Assembly: GCF_014195545.1 (NCBI RefSeq)
Contig: NZ_JACIBX010000002.1
Span: forward strand, 434,001-498,000
Reading direction: 5' to 3'
Source: Limimaricola variabilis
GTDB lineage: Bacteria > Pseudomonadota > Alphaproteobacteria > Rhodobacterales > Rhodobacteraceae
Length of the DNA stretch: 64,000 nt
This document shows, one piece after another, positions 27,347 through 36,167 of this stretch (its first letter is position 1; every line of letters begins with the position of its first letter). Below the pieces are notes generated by a model. That model was not told the DNA's origin. It was given only the letters and a program-made list of their open reading frames with translations, and searched no databases. Both the position numbers and the translations under genes were made by a program.

Positions 27347-29362
27347 ATGTCCCGATACCCGCAGCTTCTGTCGCCGATCACGCTCGGCCCCGTGACCCTG
27401 CCCAATCGGGTCCTGATGGGCTCGATGCATACCGGGCTGGAGGAGACCGGCGATTGGGACCGGGTCGCCGCCTTCTACGCCGCACGCGCCCGCGGCGGCG
27501 CGGGGATGATCGTGACGGGGGGCATGGCGCCCAACCGCGAGGGCGGGGTCTATCCCGGCGCTGCAGGGCTGTTCACCGAGGACGACATCGCCAATCACGC
27601 CCGCGTCACGCGCGCGGTGCATGCCGAAGGCGGGCGCATCGCGATGCAGATCCTGCATGCCGGACGCTACGCCTATTCCAAGCACTGCGTCGCACCCTCG
27701 GCGATCCGCGCGCCGATCAGCGCCTTCACCCCCACCGCGCTCGACGAGGAGGGCATCGAGAAGCAGATCTCCGACATCGCCACCGCCGCGGCGCGGTCCG
27801 TGGAGGCGGGTTATGACGGCGTCGAGGTGATGGGGTCCGAGGGGTATTTCCTCAACCAGTTCCTCGCGCCGCGCACCAATCGCCGCGAGGATCGCTGGGG
27901 CGGCAGTCTCGAGAACCGGATGCGCCTGCCGGTCGAGGTGGTGCGCCGCGTCCGTGCCGCGCTGGGCCCCGAACGGCTGTTGATCTATCGCATTTCGCTC
28001 ATCGATCTGGTGCCCGAGGGGCAGGATTGGTCCGAGGTCGTGGCGCTCGCCCGGGCGGTGACCGAGGCCGGGGCCGACGTGCTCAACACCGGGATCGGCT
28101 GGCACGAGGCGCGGGTGCCGACCATCGTGACCTCGGTGCCGCGCGCCGCCTTCGCGGACCTGACCGCGCGGTTGCGCCCCGAGGTTTCGGTGCCGGTGAT
28201 CGCCTCGAACCGGATCAATACCCCCGAGATGGCCGAGCGCATCCTCGTTTCTGGGCAGGCCGACATGATCTCCATGGCGCGGCCCTTCCTCGCCGATCCG
28301 GATTTCGTGGCCAAGGCGGCGCGGGGGGAAGCGGCGCGGATCGCGCCCTGCATCGCCTGCAACCAGGCCTGCCTCGACCACACCTTCTCGGGCAAGTTGA
28401 CGAGCTGTCTCGTCAACCCGCGCGCCTGCCACGAAACCGAATTGGTGCTGGCCCCGACGGAGACCCCGCGCCGCGTCGCGGTGGTTGGTGCCGGTCCCGC
28501 CGGTCTCGCCACGGCGCTGGCGGCGGCGGAGCGTGGCCACGCGGTAACCTTGTTCGAGGCGTCGGAGCGGATTGGCGGCCAGCTTCACTATGCTGCCGCG
28601 ATTCCGGGCAAGGAGGAGTTTCGCGGCCTGCTCGACTGGTTCGAGGCCGAGGTTGCGGCCAGCGCGGTCGAGCTGCGGCTGGGGCAGGCGCCCGGGGCGG
28701 AGGATCTCGCGGGCTTCGACGCGGTGGTGATCGCTACCGGCGTCCGGCCGCGCGATCCCGGCATCCCGGGGCAGGAGGGGCCGAACGTGATCTCCTATGC
28801 CGATCTGCTCTCGGGCCGTGCCCAGGCAGGTCCGCGCGTCGCGGTGGTCGGGGCGGGCGGCATCGGCTTCGACGTGGCCGAGTATCTCGTGACCGGCGAC
28901 AGCAGCACGCTGGACACCGCCGCCTGGCGCGCCGAATGGGGCGTCACCACGCCGTGGGAAGCGCGCGGCGGACTGGCGCCCGACGGACCGTGTCCCGAGC
29001 CTGCGATCCGCCGCGTCACGCTGTTGCAGCGCAAGGCCGAGAAGCTGGGCAAGCGGCTGGGCAAGACCACCGGCTGGGTGCACCGGGCCGGGCTGCAGAT
29101 GCGCGCGGTCGAGATGCTCGGCGGGGTGACCTATGACCGGATCGATGCGCAGGGGCTGCACGTCACGACGCCCGAGGGGCCGCGGCTGATCGAGGCCGAT
29201 ACCATCGTGCTCTGCGCCGGGCAGGAAAGCGTGCGCGGCCCGGCCGACGCGCTGGCCGCGCGCGGGGTGGAGACGCATGTGATCGGCGGTGCCGAGGTCG
29301 CGGCCGAGCTTGATGCCAAGCGCGCGATCGATCAGGGCACGCGTTTGGCGGCGCGGCTCTAG
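27347..29362 (+). CDS. fadH: NADPH-dependent 2,4-dienoyl-CoA reductase
   Basis: FadH reduces 2,4-dienoyl-CoA esters during beta-oxidation of unsaturated fatty acids. The 671-residue product has an Old Yellow Enzyme FMN barrel (1 to about 330) with Tyr167 (SEGY) and His253 (GWHEAR) at catalytic positions. The [4Fe-4S] cysteines are 335, 338, 342 and 354, with the FadH spacing x2, x3, x11. Then come an FAD site (VVGAGPAGLATALA) and an NADPH site (VVGAGGIGFDVAEYL). GAAGGAGG (27334-27341) precedes the ATG. Other beta-oxidation genes are absent; the LysR gene downstream may regulate it. Confidence 0.93.
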   Translation: MSRYPQLLSPITLGPVTLPNRVLMGSMHTGLEETGDWDRVAAFYAARARGGAGMIVTGGMAPNREGGVYPGAAGLFTEDDIANHARVTRAVHAEGGRIAMQILHAGRYAYSKHCVAPSAIRAPISAFTPTALDEEGIEKQISDIATAAARSVEAGYDGVEVMGSEGYFLNQFLAPRTNRREDRWGGSLENRMRLPVEVVRRVRAALGPERLLIYRISLIDLVPEGQDWSEVVALARAVTEAGADVLNTGIGWHEARVPTIVTSVPRAAFADLTARLRPEVSVPVIASNRINTPEMAERILVSGQADMISMARPFLADPDFVAKAARGEAARIAPCIACNQACLDHTFSGKLTSCLVNPRACHETELVLAPTETPRRVAVVGAGPAGLATALAAAERGHAVTLFEASERIGGQLHYAAAIPGKEEFRGLLDWFEAEVAASAVELRLGQAPGAEDLAGFDAVVIATGVRPRDPGIPGQEGPNVISYADLLSGRAQAGPRVAVVGAGGIGFDVAEYLVTGDSSTLDTAAWRAEWGVTTPWEARGGLAPDGPCPEPAIRRVTLLQRKAEKLGKRLGKTTGWVHRAGLQMRAVEMLGGVTYDRIDAQGLHVTTPEGPRLIEADTIVLCAGQESVRGPADALAARGVETHVIGGAEVAAELDAKRAIDQGTRLAARL

Positions 29363-29404
29363 CTGTTTCCGCAGGCGCATCGGTCCGTGGCAAACCGCTT
29401 TATT

Positions 29405-29418
29405 GTCAGGCGCCTGAC
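29405..29418. promoter_or_regulatory. Perfect 14-base palindrome upstream of the LysR gene
   Basis: GTCAGGCGCCTGAC is its own reverse complement and sits 65 bases before the LysR start, in the gap after fadH. Flanks extend it imperfectly (ATT on one side, AAT on the other). It could be an operator, but it is not a classic T-N11-A LysR box. Confidence 0.35.
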
Positions 29419-29482
29419 CCAATCATGCCCGAATCCGGCGTCACACAGAAGCTCGGATCAATGATGAGCGTGGAGGGCGGGC

Positions 29483-30388
29483 ATGGACCGGCTGACAGAG
29501 ATGGAAGCCTTTGCCACGGTGGTGGACCAAGGCGGGTTCACCGACGCGGCCCGCAAGATGGGGATCTCCAAATCCGCCGTGTCCAAGCATGTGTCCTCGC
29601 TCGAGGCGCGGCTGGGCGCACGGCTGCTCAACCGCACCACCCGGCGCGTCAGCCCGACGGAGATCGGCCTGGCTTATTACGACCGGGCGCGGCGCGTGCT
29701 CAACGATGCGGGCGAGGCCGACGCGCTCGTCACCTCGATGCAATCGGCCCCTTCGGGGCTGCTCCGGATCTCGGTCGCCACGGATTTCGGCGTCAATCAT
29801 CTGAGCCCGGTGCTCGGTGATTTCCTGCAGGAATTCCCCGACATTACTGTCAACATGGTGCTCAACAACCGCTTCGTGGAGCTGATCTCCGAAGGTTTCG
29901 ACATGGCGGTGCGGATCGGCGAGCTGGAGGACAGCACGCTGCGCGCCCGCAAGTTGACCGAGACCACCAAGAAGATGATCGCCGCGCCGGGCTACTTCCA
30001 GAAATACGGCCGGCCCCAGCGGATCGACGACCTCAACGAGCACAAGCTGCTGCACTACTCCAACGCCGCCAACGGCGCGGTGTGGAAGCTGACGGCGCCG
30101 TCGGGCGAAAAGCGGCAGGTCCGCACTGCCGGCTGGCTCACTGTCAATGACGGGCAGTCGCTGCTCAATGCCTGCATCGGCGGGCTGGGCATCGCCTACC
30201 TGCCGTCCTTCCTCTATGCCGACGCGCTCAGGAAAGGGCTGGTGGAGGAGGCGATCCCGAACCTCCCGGCCGAGACGCAGGGCATCTACGCGGTCTATCC
30301 GCCGGGCCGCTTCACCCAGCCCAAGGTGCGCGCCTTCATCGATTTCCTGGTCCAGGCCTTCGCCGAGAAGGGCCCGGATCACTGGTAG
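29483..30388 (+). CDS. LysR-family transcriptional regulator
   Basis: The 301-residue protein has an N-terminal winged helix-turn-helix (about residues 1-60; AARKMGISKSAVSKHVSSLEAR as the HTH in pieces) and a periplasmic-binding-type effector domain from about 90, with FVELISEGFDMAVRIGEL as in the CrgA/YafC-like group. This group often represses its own neighbours. It lies in the same direction as fadH, 120 bases downstream, and is followed by a good terminator. Effector and targets cannot be read. Confidence 0.9.
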   Translation: MDRLTEMEAFATVVDQGGFTDAARKMGISKSAVSKHVSSLEARLGARLLNRTTRRVSPTEIGLAYYDRARRVLNDAGEADALVTSMQSAPSGLLRISVATDFGVNHLSPVLGDFLQEFPDITVNMVLNNRFVELISEGFDMAVRIGELEDSTLRARKLTETTKKMIAAPGYFQKYGRPQRIDDLNEHKLLHYSNAANGAVWKLTAPSGEKRQVRTAGWLTVNDGQSLLNACIGGLGIAYLPSFLYADALRKGLVEEAIPNLPAETQGIYAVYPPGRFTQPKVRAFIDFLVQAFAEKGPDHW

Positions 30389-30426
30389 CCGCGAAAGCGG
30401 CACCTGCCCGCCGCTTTCGACACTCG

Positions 30427-30452
30427 CGGCCCCCTTCGGGGGGCCGTCTTTT
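30427..30452 (+). terminator. Rho-independent terminator after the LysR gene
   Basis: A perfect 8-base stem (30427-30434 with 30439-30446) closes a TTCG loop and runs into TCTTTT. It lies 39 bases after the stop codon and just before the convergent CDF gene. Confidence 0.8.
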
Positions 30453-30453
30453 C

Positions 30454-31395
30454 CTATCCGTGGCCGATCGCCTCGGCCCCCTGGCAGGCATGCGCCGCGC
30501 ATTCCATTTCCAGCGTGACATGGCCGATGCCGAAGCGCTCGCTCAGCGAGCGCTTGATCCGTGACTTGATCGCGTCGGCCTCGGACCAGCGCCCCTCATG
30601 CACCGCGACATGAGCGTCGAGCGCGGGCTCGTTCTCCTGCATCTGCCACAGATGGACGTGATGGACCGAGGCGACGCCCTCGACCTCCCGCAGATGGCCG
30701 AGCACGGCGCGGGTATCGAGATCGGGCGGCGCACCCAGCATCAGGATCCGGATCACCCCGCCGATCTGCGCCAGCGACATCCACAGGATGTAGCCGGCGA
30801 TGCCGAGCGTCACCACCGGATCCACCCAAGCCCAGCCGAAGACCAGCACCGCGACGCCGGCGACGATCACCGCGACCGAGCCCAGCGCGTCGGCGAGGTT
30901 GTGCAGGAAGGCCGCCCGGATGTTCACGCTGTCCTTCGACATAGAATAGGTCAGAGCCGCCGTGACGAGATCGACGACCAGCGCCAGCCCCGCGATCCAG
31001 ATCATGATCCAGCCCGCCACCGGCTCGGGCGCAAAGAGCCGCGCGATCGCCTCGTAGCCGAGATAGAGCCCGATCAGGATCAGCGTGGTGTAATTGACCA
31101 GCGCCGCCACCACCTCGGCCCGGCCATAGCCGAAGGTCATCTCCGCATCCGCCGGACGTCGCGCGATCTTGCGGGCGGCGAAGGCGATGATGAGGGACAT
31201 CGCATCGGACAGGTTGTGCAGCGCGTCCGCGATCAGCGCGAGGCTGCCAGAGACGAGGCCTCCTACGATCTGTGCCAGCGTCAGCGCGAGATTGACCGCG
31301 ATCGCCCCGGCGACCCGGCGGTCGCCCGCCTCCAGATCGACATGATGATGGCCATGCCCGTGGCCGTGACCATGCCCGTGATGATGCGATGCCAT
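30454..31395 (-). CDS. Cation diffusion facilitator (Zn/Co/Cd exporter)
   Basis: This 313-residue inner-membrane carrier has six hydrophobic helices and the CDF metal-site patterns HNLSDAMSL (helix II) and HNLADALGS (helix V). An N-terminal run of His-Gly repeats (residues 4-19), a metal-sensing or buffering tail, precedes the first helix. The C-terminal cytoplasmic domain has HHVHLWQ. The arrangement resembles ZitB/CzcD, so efflux of zinc is the best guess. It is the last gene of a run cinA-like, GNAT, CDF with only 11 bases before it. Confidence 0.9.
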   Translation of the reverse strand: MASHHHGHGHGHGHGHHHVDLEAGDRRVAGAIAVNLALTLAQIVGGLVSGSLALIADALHNLSDAMSLIIAFAARKIARRPADAEMTFGYGRAEVVAALVNYTTLILIGLYLGYEAIARLFAPEPVAGWIMIWIAGLALVVDLVTAALTYSMSKDSVNIRAAFLHNLADALGSVAVIVAGVAVLVFGWAWVDPVVTLGIAGYILWMSLAQIGGVIRILMLGAPPDLDTRAVLGHLREVEGVASVHHVHLWQMQENEPALDAHVAVHEGRWSEADAIKSRIKRSLSERFGIGHVTLEMECAAHACQGAEAIGHG

Positions 31396-31406
31396 GACGT
31401 CTCCGT

Positions 31407-32093
31407 TCAGCCTCTTGCGCGACGGTAATGATAGGAGGTGATCTCCGCGAATCCGAGTTGTTCGTAGAGCGTGCGCGCCGGGGCGTTGGCCTGTGTCACC
31501 GCCAGCGCGAGCATGCGCGCCCCTGCCTCTCGCGCCCAGCCCGCCGCCATCGCCATCAGCGCCCGGCCGGTCCCACGCCGCCGCGCATCCGGCGCCACCT
31601 CGAGCGCGTGCAGCATCGCCGTGCCGGCATGGGCCGCCACGAAGGCGCAGCCATCCGCGAGGTGCAGCACCGCCTTGGGAGAGGGCGCACGTTCCATCAC
31701 CGCCAGCCGTTCGGGGCCGATCCCGCCTGACGCCCAGAGCGCCCGCTCCGCGGGGTCGGGCGGCCAGCTTGTCGCAGGAGAGCGGGTATCTAGCGTCGTG
31801 AGCGGCGCGGCGAGGATCAGCGTCGGGTCCATTACCTCATAGCCGCGCGCCGCCAGCTCCGCATCGAGCGCCTCCTCGCCTTGGCGCAGCATGAACAGCG
31901 GTGCCCGGCCTTGCGCGCGCATCGCGGTTTCCGCGGCAGTGATGTCGCCCGGGCACCACGGCGCCTCGAACGTCGCCGCCGAGACCCGGCTGCCCCCGCC
32001 GGCCCCGTCGCGCAGCCGGACCGGACCGAGGTCTCGGGTGGCGGCAGCAGGCCATGTGGCGGCGAGCGCCGCGAAGGCGGCGCCGGGCGTCAC
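31407..32093 (-). CDS. GNAT-family N-acetyltransferase
   Basis: The 228-residue product carries a C-terminal GNAT domain with the acetyl-CoA site EVAPDARRRGTGRALM and the ending APARTLYEQLGFAEI. The N-terminal 100 residues are divergent. Start overlaps the CinA-like stop (ATGA), so the two are translationally coupled. No substrate can be assigned. Confidence 0.85.
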   Translation of the reverse strand: MTPGAAFAALAATWPAAATRDLGPVRLRDGAGGGSRVSAATFEAPWCPGDITAAETAMRAQGRAPLFMLRQGEEALDAELAARGYEVMDPTLILAAPLTTLDTRSPATSWPPDPAERALWASGGIGPERLAVMERAPSPKAVLHLADGCAFVAAHAGTAMLHALEVAPDARRRGTGRALMAMAAGWAREAGARMLALAVTQANAPARTLYEQLGFAEITSYHYRRARG

Positions 32094-32812
32094 GCCGGAA
32101 ATTGCGCGGAAAGCTCCACCAGCGCGGCTTCGACCTCGGCGCCGTCGGCGCCGCGCACCACGATGTTGGTGCCGGACACGCCGTTCTCGGTGAAGGGATA
32201 GGAGCCGATGGCAAGGCCGGGATGCGCGGCCGCCAGCGTGGAAAGCGCCTCGGCCACGTCGCCCTCGCCGCGCTCGATCCGCAGGCTCTGCGACAGAACC
32301 GGCTTGCCGCCGGGGATGCGCGGCAGGAGCCCCGCCAGCATCGCCTCGAAGATCCGCGGCACGCCGGCCATGACATGCACGTTCTCGAGGCTGAAGCCCG
32401 GCGCGGCGCTGACCGGGTTGTCGATCAATGTGGCGCCTTCGGGGATCCGCGCCATGCGCAGCCGCGCGGCGTTCAGCTCGACCCCGCGCGCCTCGTAATG
32501 CGCGGCGAGGATGGCGCGCGCGTCGTCGCGCACCCCCGCCTCGAGACCGAAGGCGGCGGCGACGGCGGGGGCGGTGATGTCGTCATGGGTCGGCCCGATC
32601 CCGCCCGAGGTGAACAGGTGGTCATGCGCGGCCGAAAGCGCCCGCACCGCCCCGACGATGGCGTCGTGATCGTCGGCCACCACCCGCGCCTCGCACAGGT
32701 CGATGCCGCGCAGCGTCAACTCCTTGGCAAGGTGGTTCAGGTTGCTGTCGCGGGTGCGGCCGGAGAGGATCTCGTCCCCGATGACGAGCATGGCGGCGGT
32801 GGGGTTGGTCAT
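32090..32812 (-). CDS. CinA-type molybdopterin-binding-fold protein
   Basis: The 240-residue product corresponds to the N-terminal MoaB/MogA-like domain of CinA: AMLVIGDEILSGRTRDSN, DDHDAIVGAVR, LFTSGGIGPTHDD. It ends without the C-terminal deamidase domain. Single-domain versions of this kind are common in alphaproteobacteria, sometimes with a separate PncC elsewhere. In full-length CinA this domain hydrolyses ADP-ribose. It is first in a run with GNAT and CDF genes. Confidence 0.88.
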   Translation of the reverse strand: MTNPTAAMLVIGDEILSGRTRDSNLNHLAKELTLRGIDLCEARVVADDHDAIVGAVRALSAAHDHLFTSGGIGPTHDDITAPAVAAAFGLEAGVRDDARAILAAHYEARGVELNAARLRMARIPEGATLIDNPVSAAPGFSLENVHVMAGVPRIFEAMLAGLLPRIPGGKPVLSQSLRIERGEGDVAEALSTLAAAHPGLAIGSYPFTENGVSGTNIVVRGADGAEVEAALVELSAQFPA

Positions 32813-32903
32813 GCGGCACTCCTTGGCTGGCTCAAGGTATAGGGCGCGGCGGGGCCCATTTCCACGCAGGCGGGTGGATTCCGCGGTCGATAGGCCCTAT
32901 TTC

Positions 32904-33758
32904 ATGGGCGACAGAGCAAAGGGGACGACATTGGACGAGACCGTAGCCGACGAACGCAAGGGCCGCCTCACGCGTGACGGCATCCGAATCCACGATCTCG
33001 CGGATTTCGCGGGGATGAACCGTGCCGGCCGGCTGGCCGCGACGATCCTCGACGACATCGCCGAGCACGTGGTGCCGGGCCAGCGGACCTCGGAGATCGA
33101 CCGCCTCATCACCGACCTGATCGAGCAGGCCGGGGCCAAGAGCGCGACGATCGGCTACAAGGGCTACCAGCACGCCAGCTGCATCTCGGTCAACCACGTG
33201 GTGTGCCACGGCATTCCCGGCGACAAGAAGCTCAAGGACGGCGACATTCTCAATGTCGACGTCACCGTCATCGTCGATGGCTGGTATGGCGACACCAGCC
33301 GAATGTACGTGGCGGGCAAGCTCGGCCGCAAGGCGGAGCGGCTGATCCAGGTCACCCATGACGCGCTGATGCGCGGCATCGACGCGGCGAAGCCGGGCAA
33401 CACCTTCGGCGACATCGGCCACGCGATCCAGAGCTATGTCGAGGAGAATCGCATGTCGGTGGTGCGCGACTTCTGCGGCCACGGGCTGGGCCGGGTGTTC
33501 CACGCGCCGCCAAACGTGCTGCATTACGGCCGCCCCGGCACCGGGCCGGTGCTGGAGGAGGGGATGTTCTTCACCATCGAGCCGATGGTGAATCTGGGCC
33601 GCCCCGAGACCAAGGTGCTGGGCGACGACTGGACCGCCGTGACCCGCGACAAGTCGCTCTCGGCGCAGTTCGAGCATTCGATCGGCATCACCGCGCAGGG
33701 CAACGAGATCTTCACCCTGTCGCCCGCCGACCGGTTTCACCCCACCTGGGATATCTGA
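32904..33758 (+). CDS. map: Methionine aminopeptidase, type I
   Basis: Map removes the initiator Met from nascent proteins. The 284-residue product has the metal ligands in DGWYGDTSRMY (two Asp), CGHGLGRVFH (His), FFTIEPM (Glu) and QFEHSIGI (Glu). The ATG at 32904 gives a 20-residue leader; a TTG at 32934, with AAAGGGGA before it, would give a start closer to that of family members, so the true start is open. The 3' end overlaps the convergent rsmD by 22 bases. Confidence 0.93.
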   Translation: MGDRAKGTTLDETVADERKGRLTRDGIRIHDLADFAGMNRAGRLAATILDDIAEHVVPGQRTSEIDRLITDLIEQAGAKSATIGYKGYQHASCISVNHVVCHGIPGDKKLKDGDILNVDVTVIVDGWYGDTSRMYVAGKLGRKAERLIQVTHDALMRGIDAAKPGNTFGDIGHAIQSYVEENRMSVVRDFCGHGLGRVFHAPPNVLHYGRPGTGPVLEEGMFFTIEPMVNLGRPETKVLGDDWTAVTRDKSLSAQFEHSIGITAQGNEIFTLSPADRFHPTWDI

Positions 33759-34312
33759 GACCGCTCCAGCAGCGTGACATGGGTGTCGCCGTAGCGACGC
33801 GTGTCGAGGGGGTCGAACCCCTCGGGCGCCGGCTGCGGCGCGCTCTCTTCCCAGACGATCAGCGCGCCCGGCGCGATCCATCCCTGCGCCAGCGCCGAAG
33901 CCAGCGCCCGCCCGCCCAGACCCTTGCCATAGGGCGGGTCGAGAAAGACGAGGCTGGCGGGCTCCGTCGCGGCGGGCAGGCGGGTCGCGTCGCATTTCAG
34001 ATGCGTCACCCGGTCGGCCACGCGCATCTTCGCGATGTTCTCGCGGATCAGCCGACCGGCCACCCGCCCGTCATCGACCGTCGTGACCCGAGCCGCGCCG
34101 CGCGACAGCGCCTCGAGCCCGAGCGCACCGGTGCCCGCGAAGAGGTCGAGCACATGTGCCCCTTCGATCGGGTCGCCGTAGCGCCCGCCCATCAGCGCGC
34201 TGAACAGGCTCTCGCGCACCCGGTCGGCGGTCGGCCGCAGATGCGCGCCCGCGTCGCCCTTGCCCAGGGCCGCGAGAGCGATCCCGCGATGGCTGCCGGC
34301 GATGATCCTCAT
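33737..34312 (-). CDS. rsmD: 16S rRNA (guanine(966)-N2)-methyltransferase
   Basis: RsmD methylates G966 of 16S rRNA. The 191-residue product starts MRIIAGSHRG and contains RPTADRVRESLF, the SAM site VLDLFAGTGALGLEALSRGA, and the catalytic FLDPPYGKG. The start overlaps the stop of the FAD reductase gene (ATGA). It overlaps map tail to tail by 22 bases, an unusually long convergent overlap in this window. Confidence 0.94.
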   Translation of the reverse strand: MRIIAGSHRGIALAALGKGDAGAHLRPTADRVRESLFSALMGGRYGDPIEGAHVLDLFAGTGALGLEALSRGAARVTTVDDGRVAGRLIRENIAKMRVADRVTHLKCDATRLPAATEPASLVFLDPPYGKGLGGRALASALAQGWIAPGALIVWEESAPQPAPEGFDPLDTRRYGDTHVTLLERSQISQVG

Positions 34313-35520
34313 TTCAGCAACGACTTGAGTTCGGTGGCGGGATCGGTCGCATGCGCGGGATCGGGCGATTTGCCCCCCTCGATCAGGCGCTTGCCGACCA
34401 TGTAGGCGCGGCTGTCGTTCATCGCGTCCACGGCAATGAGCTTGTCGCCCCGGTAATACCAGTGCGACGCCTGCGCGGGCGTCTCGCCGGGGCGGACATG
34501 CACCGCGTCCCAGCCCGCGTTCAGCCCGGCGATCTGCAGCTTCACGTCGTACTGGTCGGACCAGAACCAGGGGCGGGGCCGATACTCGACCCCGCGTCCG
34601 ATGATGTTGAGCGCCGCCGTCTCGGCCATGTCGATGGCGTTGCCGACGCTCTCCAGCCGGATCCGCATGTCGCCCCACAACAGCGAGGCGCAGTCGCCGG
34701 CGGCCCAGACGTTCTCGTCCGAGGTCCGGCAGTGGATGTCGCAGCGGATGCCGTTCTCGATGGCGAGGCCCGCGGGCTCGGCAAGCGCCGTGCCCGGCGC
34801 CACGCCGACGCCGACGATGGCAAAGTCGCAGGCGATCTCGGTGCCGTCCGACAGCCGGGCCCCGGTCACGCGGTCCTCGCCCAGCAGCCGGTCGAGGCCG
34901 CAGCCCTCGCGGATCTCGACCCCGTGGCTGGCATGCAGGTCGCGAAAATAGGTTGCCGTTTCGGGCGCGGCGACCCGCGCCAGGATGCGGGCGGCCTGTT
35001 CAATCACCGTGACCTTCAGCCCGCGCTTGGCGGCCACCGCCGCGGCCTCGAGCCCGATATAGCCGCCACCGACCACGAGCAGCCGGCGTCCTTCCACCAG
35101 TTCGGGTGCCAGCGCGTCGGCATCGGCGAGATCGCGCATCGTGTAGACCCCGGCGAGATCGCCGCCGACCTCGGCGGGCAGGCGGCGCGGATGGGCGCCG
35201 GTGCACAGTGCCAGCCGGTCGTAGCCGAGCGTCTCGCCATCCGAGAGCGTCACTTCGCGCGCGGCGAGATCGAGACCGGTGGCCGTGGCGCCGAGCCGCA
35301 GGTCGATGCCGTGCTCGCCATACCAGGCCTGCGGCCGCAGGAAGAGCCGCTCCTTGTCCATCTGCCCCAGCAGATAGGCCTTGGAGAGGGGCGGGCGCTG
35401 GTAGGGGGGCGCGGTTTCGGCGCCGACCAGGGTGATCCGCCCCTCGAAACCTTCGGCGCGCAGCTTGCCCACGAGGGAGGAACCCGCCTGGCCGGCTCCG
35501 ATCACGACGACATGGGACAT
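34309..35520 (-). CDS. FAD-dependent ferredoxin reductase-type oxidoreductase
   Basis: The 403-residue protein has the FAD motif VVVIGAGQAGSSL (3-15), an NAD(P) motif VVGGGYIGLEAAAV and VWAAGDCA. Its C-terminal region has WFWSDQYDVKLQIAG, typical of BphA4/rhodocoxin-reductase-like enzymes that feed a [2Fe-2S] ferredoxin. No ferredoxin or cytochrome P450 gene is next to it, so its electron acceptor is unknown. It starts 79 bases from the divergent peroxiredoxin and is coupled to rsmD. Confidence 0.9.
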   Translation of the reverse strand: MSHVVVIGAGQAGSSLVGKLRAEGFEGRITLVGAETAPPYQRPPLSKAYLLGQMDKERLFLRPQAWYGEHGIDLRLGATATGLDLAAREVTLSDGETLGYDRLALCTGAHPRRLPAEVGGDLAGVYTMRDLADADALAPELVEGRRLLVVGGGYIGLEAAAVAAKRGLKVTVIEQAARILARVAAPETATYFRDLHASHGVEIREGCGLDRLLGEDRVTGARLSDGTEIACDFAIVGVGVAPGTALAEPAGLAIENGIRCDIHCRTSDENVWAAGDCASLLWGDMRIRLESVGNAIDMAETAALNIIGRGVEYRPRPWFWSDQYDVKLQIAGLNAGWDAVHVRPGETPAQASHWYYRGDKLIAVDAMNDSRAYMVGKRLIEGGKSPDPAHATDPATELKSLLK

Positions 35521-35599
35521 GGGCGCGCTCCTTCTTCCGCTGACCCGCGGCAACCTATATCGCTGAACCCCGACCGCAATCGCGAAAGGGAAGAGGGCG

Positions 35600-36088
35600 A
35601 TGACGATCGGTGTGGGCGACAGGCTGCCGGGGGCGAATCTGATGCGGATGGGGGCCGAGGGCCCCGAGAAGGTGGCGCTGGAGGAGATCCTCGCGGGGCG
35701 CCGCGTGGTGATCTTCGGCTTGCCGGGGGCCTATACGGGGCTGTGCTCGACCGCCCATGTGCCGAGCTTCATCCGCTCGATGGAGGCGCTACGCGCCAAA
35801 GGGGTGGACGAGGTGCTTTGCATCGCGGTCAACGATCCCTTCGTGATGAGGGCCTGGGGCGAGACCACCGGCGCAGCGGAGGCGGGAATCACCCTGTTGG
35901 GCGATCCGGGCTGCGAGTGGGTCTCGGCGATCGGGATGGAGTTCTCCAACCCCGACCGCGGTTTCATCCGCCGCTGCAAGCGTTTCGCGCTGATGGCCGC
36001 GGACGGGGTGGTCAAGGTCTGGCATCCCGAGGAAGGGACCGGCACCTGCGATATTTCGGGCGGTGAAAGCATGGTCGAGGCGCTCTGA
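35600..36088 (+). CDS. Peroxiredoxin, Prx5-like
   Basis: The 162-residue product is an atypical peroxiredoxin of the Prx5/AhpE-like redoxin group, reducing H2O2 and organic peroxides. The peroxidatic Cys48 lies in PGAYTGLCST (usual form PGAFTPTCS). Further Cys are at 73, 104, 125 and 149, any of which could resolve or be glutathionylated. No fused glutaredoxin domain is present. The ATG follows AGAGGGCG. A terminator with a G11 run follows the gene. Confidence 0.9.
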   Translation: MTIGVGDRLPGANLMRMGAEGPEKVALEEILAGRRVVIFGLPGAYTGLCSTAHVPSFIRSMEALRAKGVDEVLCIAVNDPFVMRAWGETTGAAEAGITLLGDPGCEWVSAIGMEFSNPDRGFIRRCKRFALMAADGVVKVWHPEEGTGTCDISGGESMVEAL

Positions 36089-36097
36089 GCCCGATGC

Positions 36098-36127
36098 GAA
36101 AGGGGGGGGGGGCGCGGCCCCCCTTTC
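36098..36127. terminator. Terminator hairpin with G11 tract between peroxiredoxin and mscS
   Basis: GAAAGGGGGG (36098-36107) pairs with CCCCCCTTTC (36118-36127). The loop side contains the rest of an uninterrupted run of 11 G (36102-36112). It serves the peroxiredoxin mRNA and could also act on the convergent mscS transcript. Confidence 0.7.
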
Positions 36128-36167
36128 ATCAATCCGATACTGTGCCTGTCGCGGCGTGGCGTCCCGC

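Noticed and set aside
27308-29422. A 704-codon open frame opposite fadH
   Set aside because: It is the GC-rich antisense shadow of fadH, has no domain, signal or ribosome site, and is dominated by Arg/His/Gly. fadH has full motif support.
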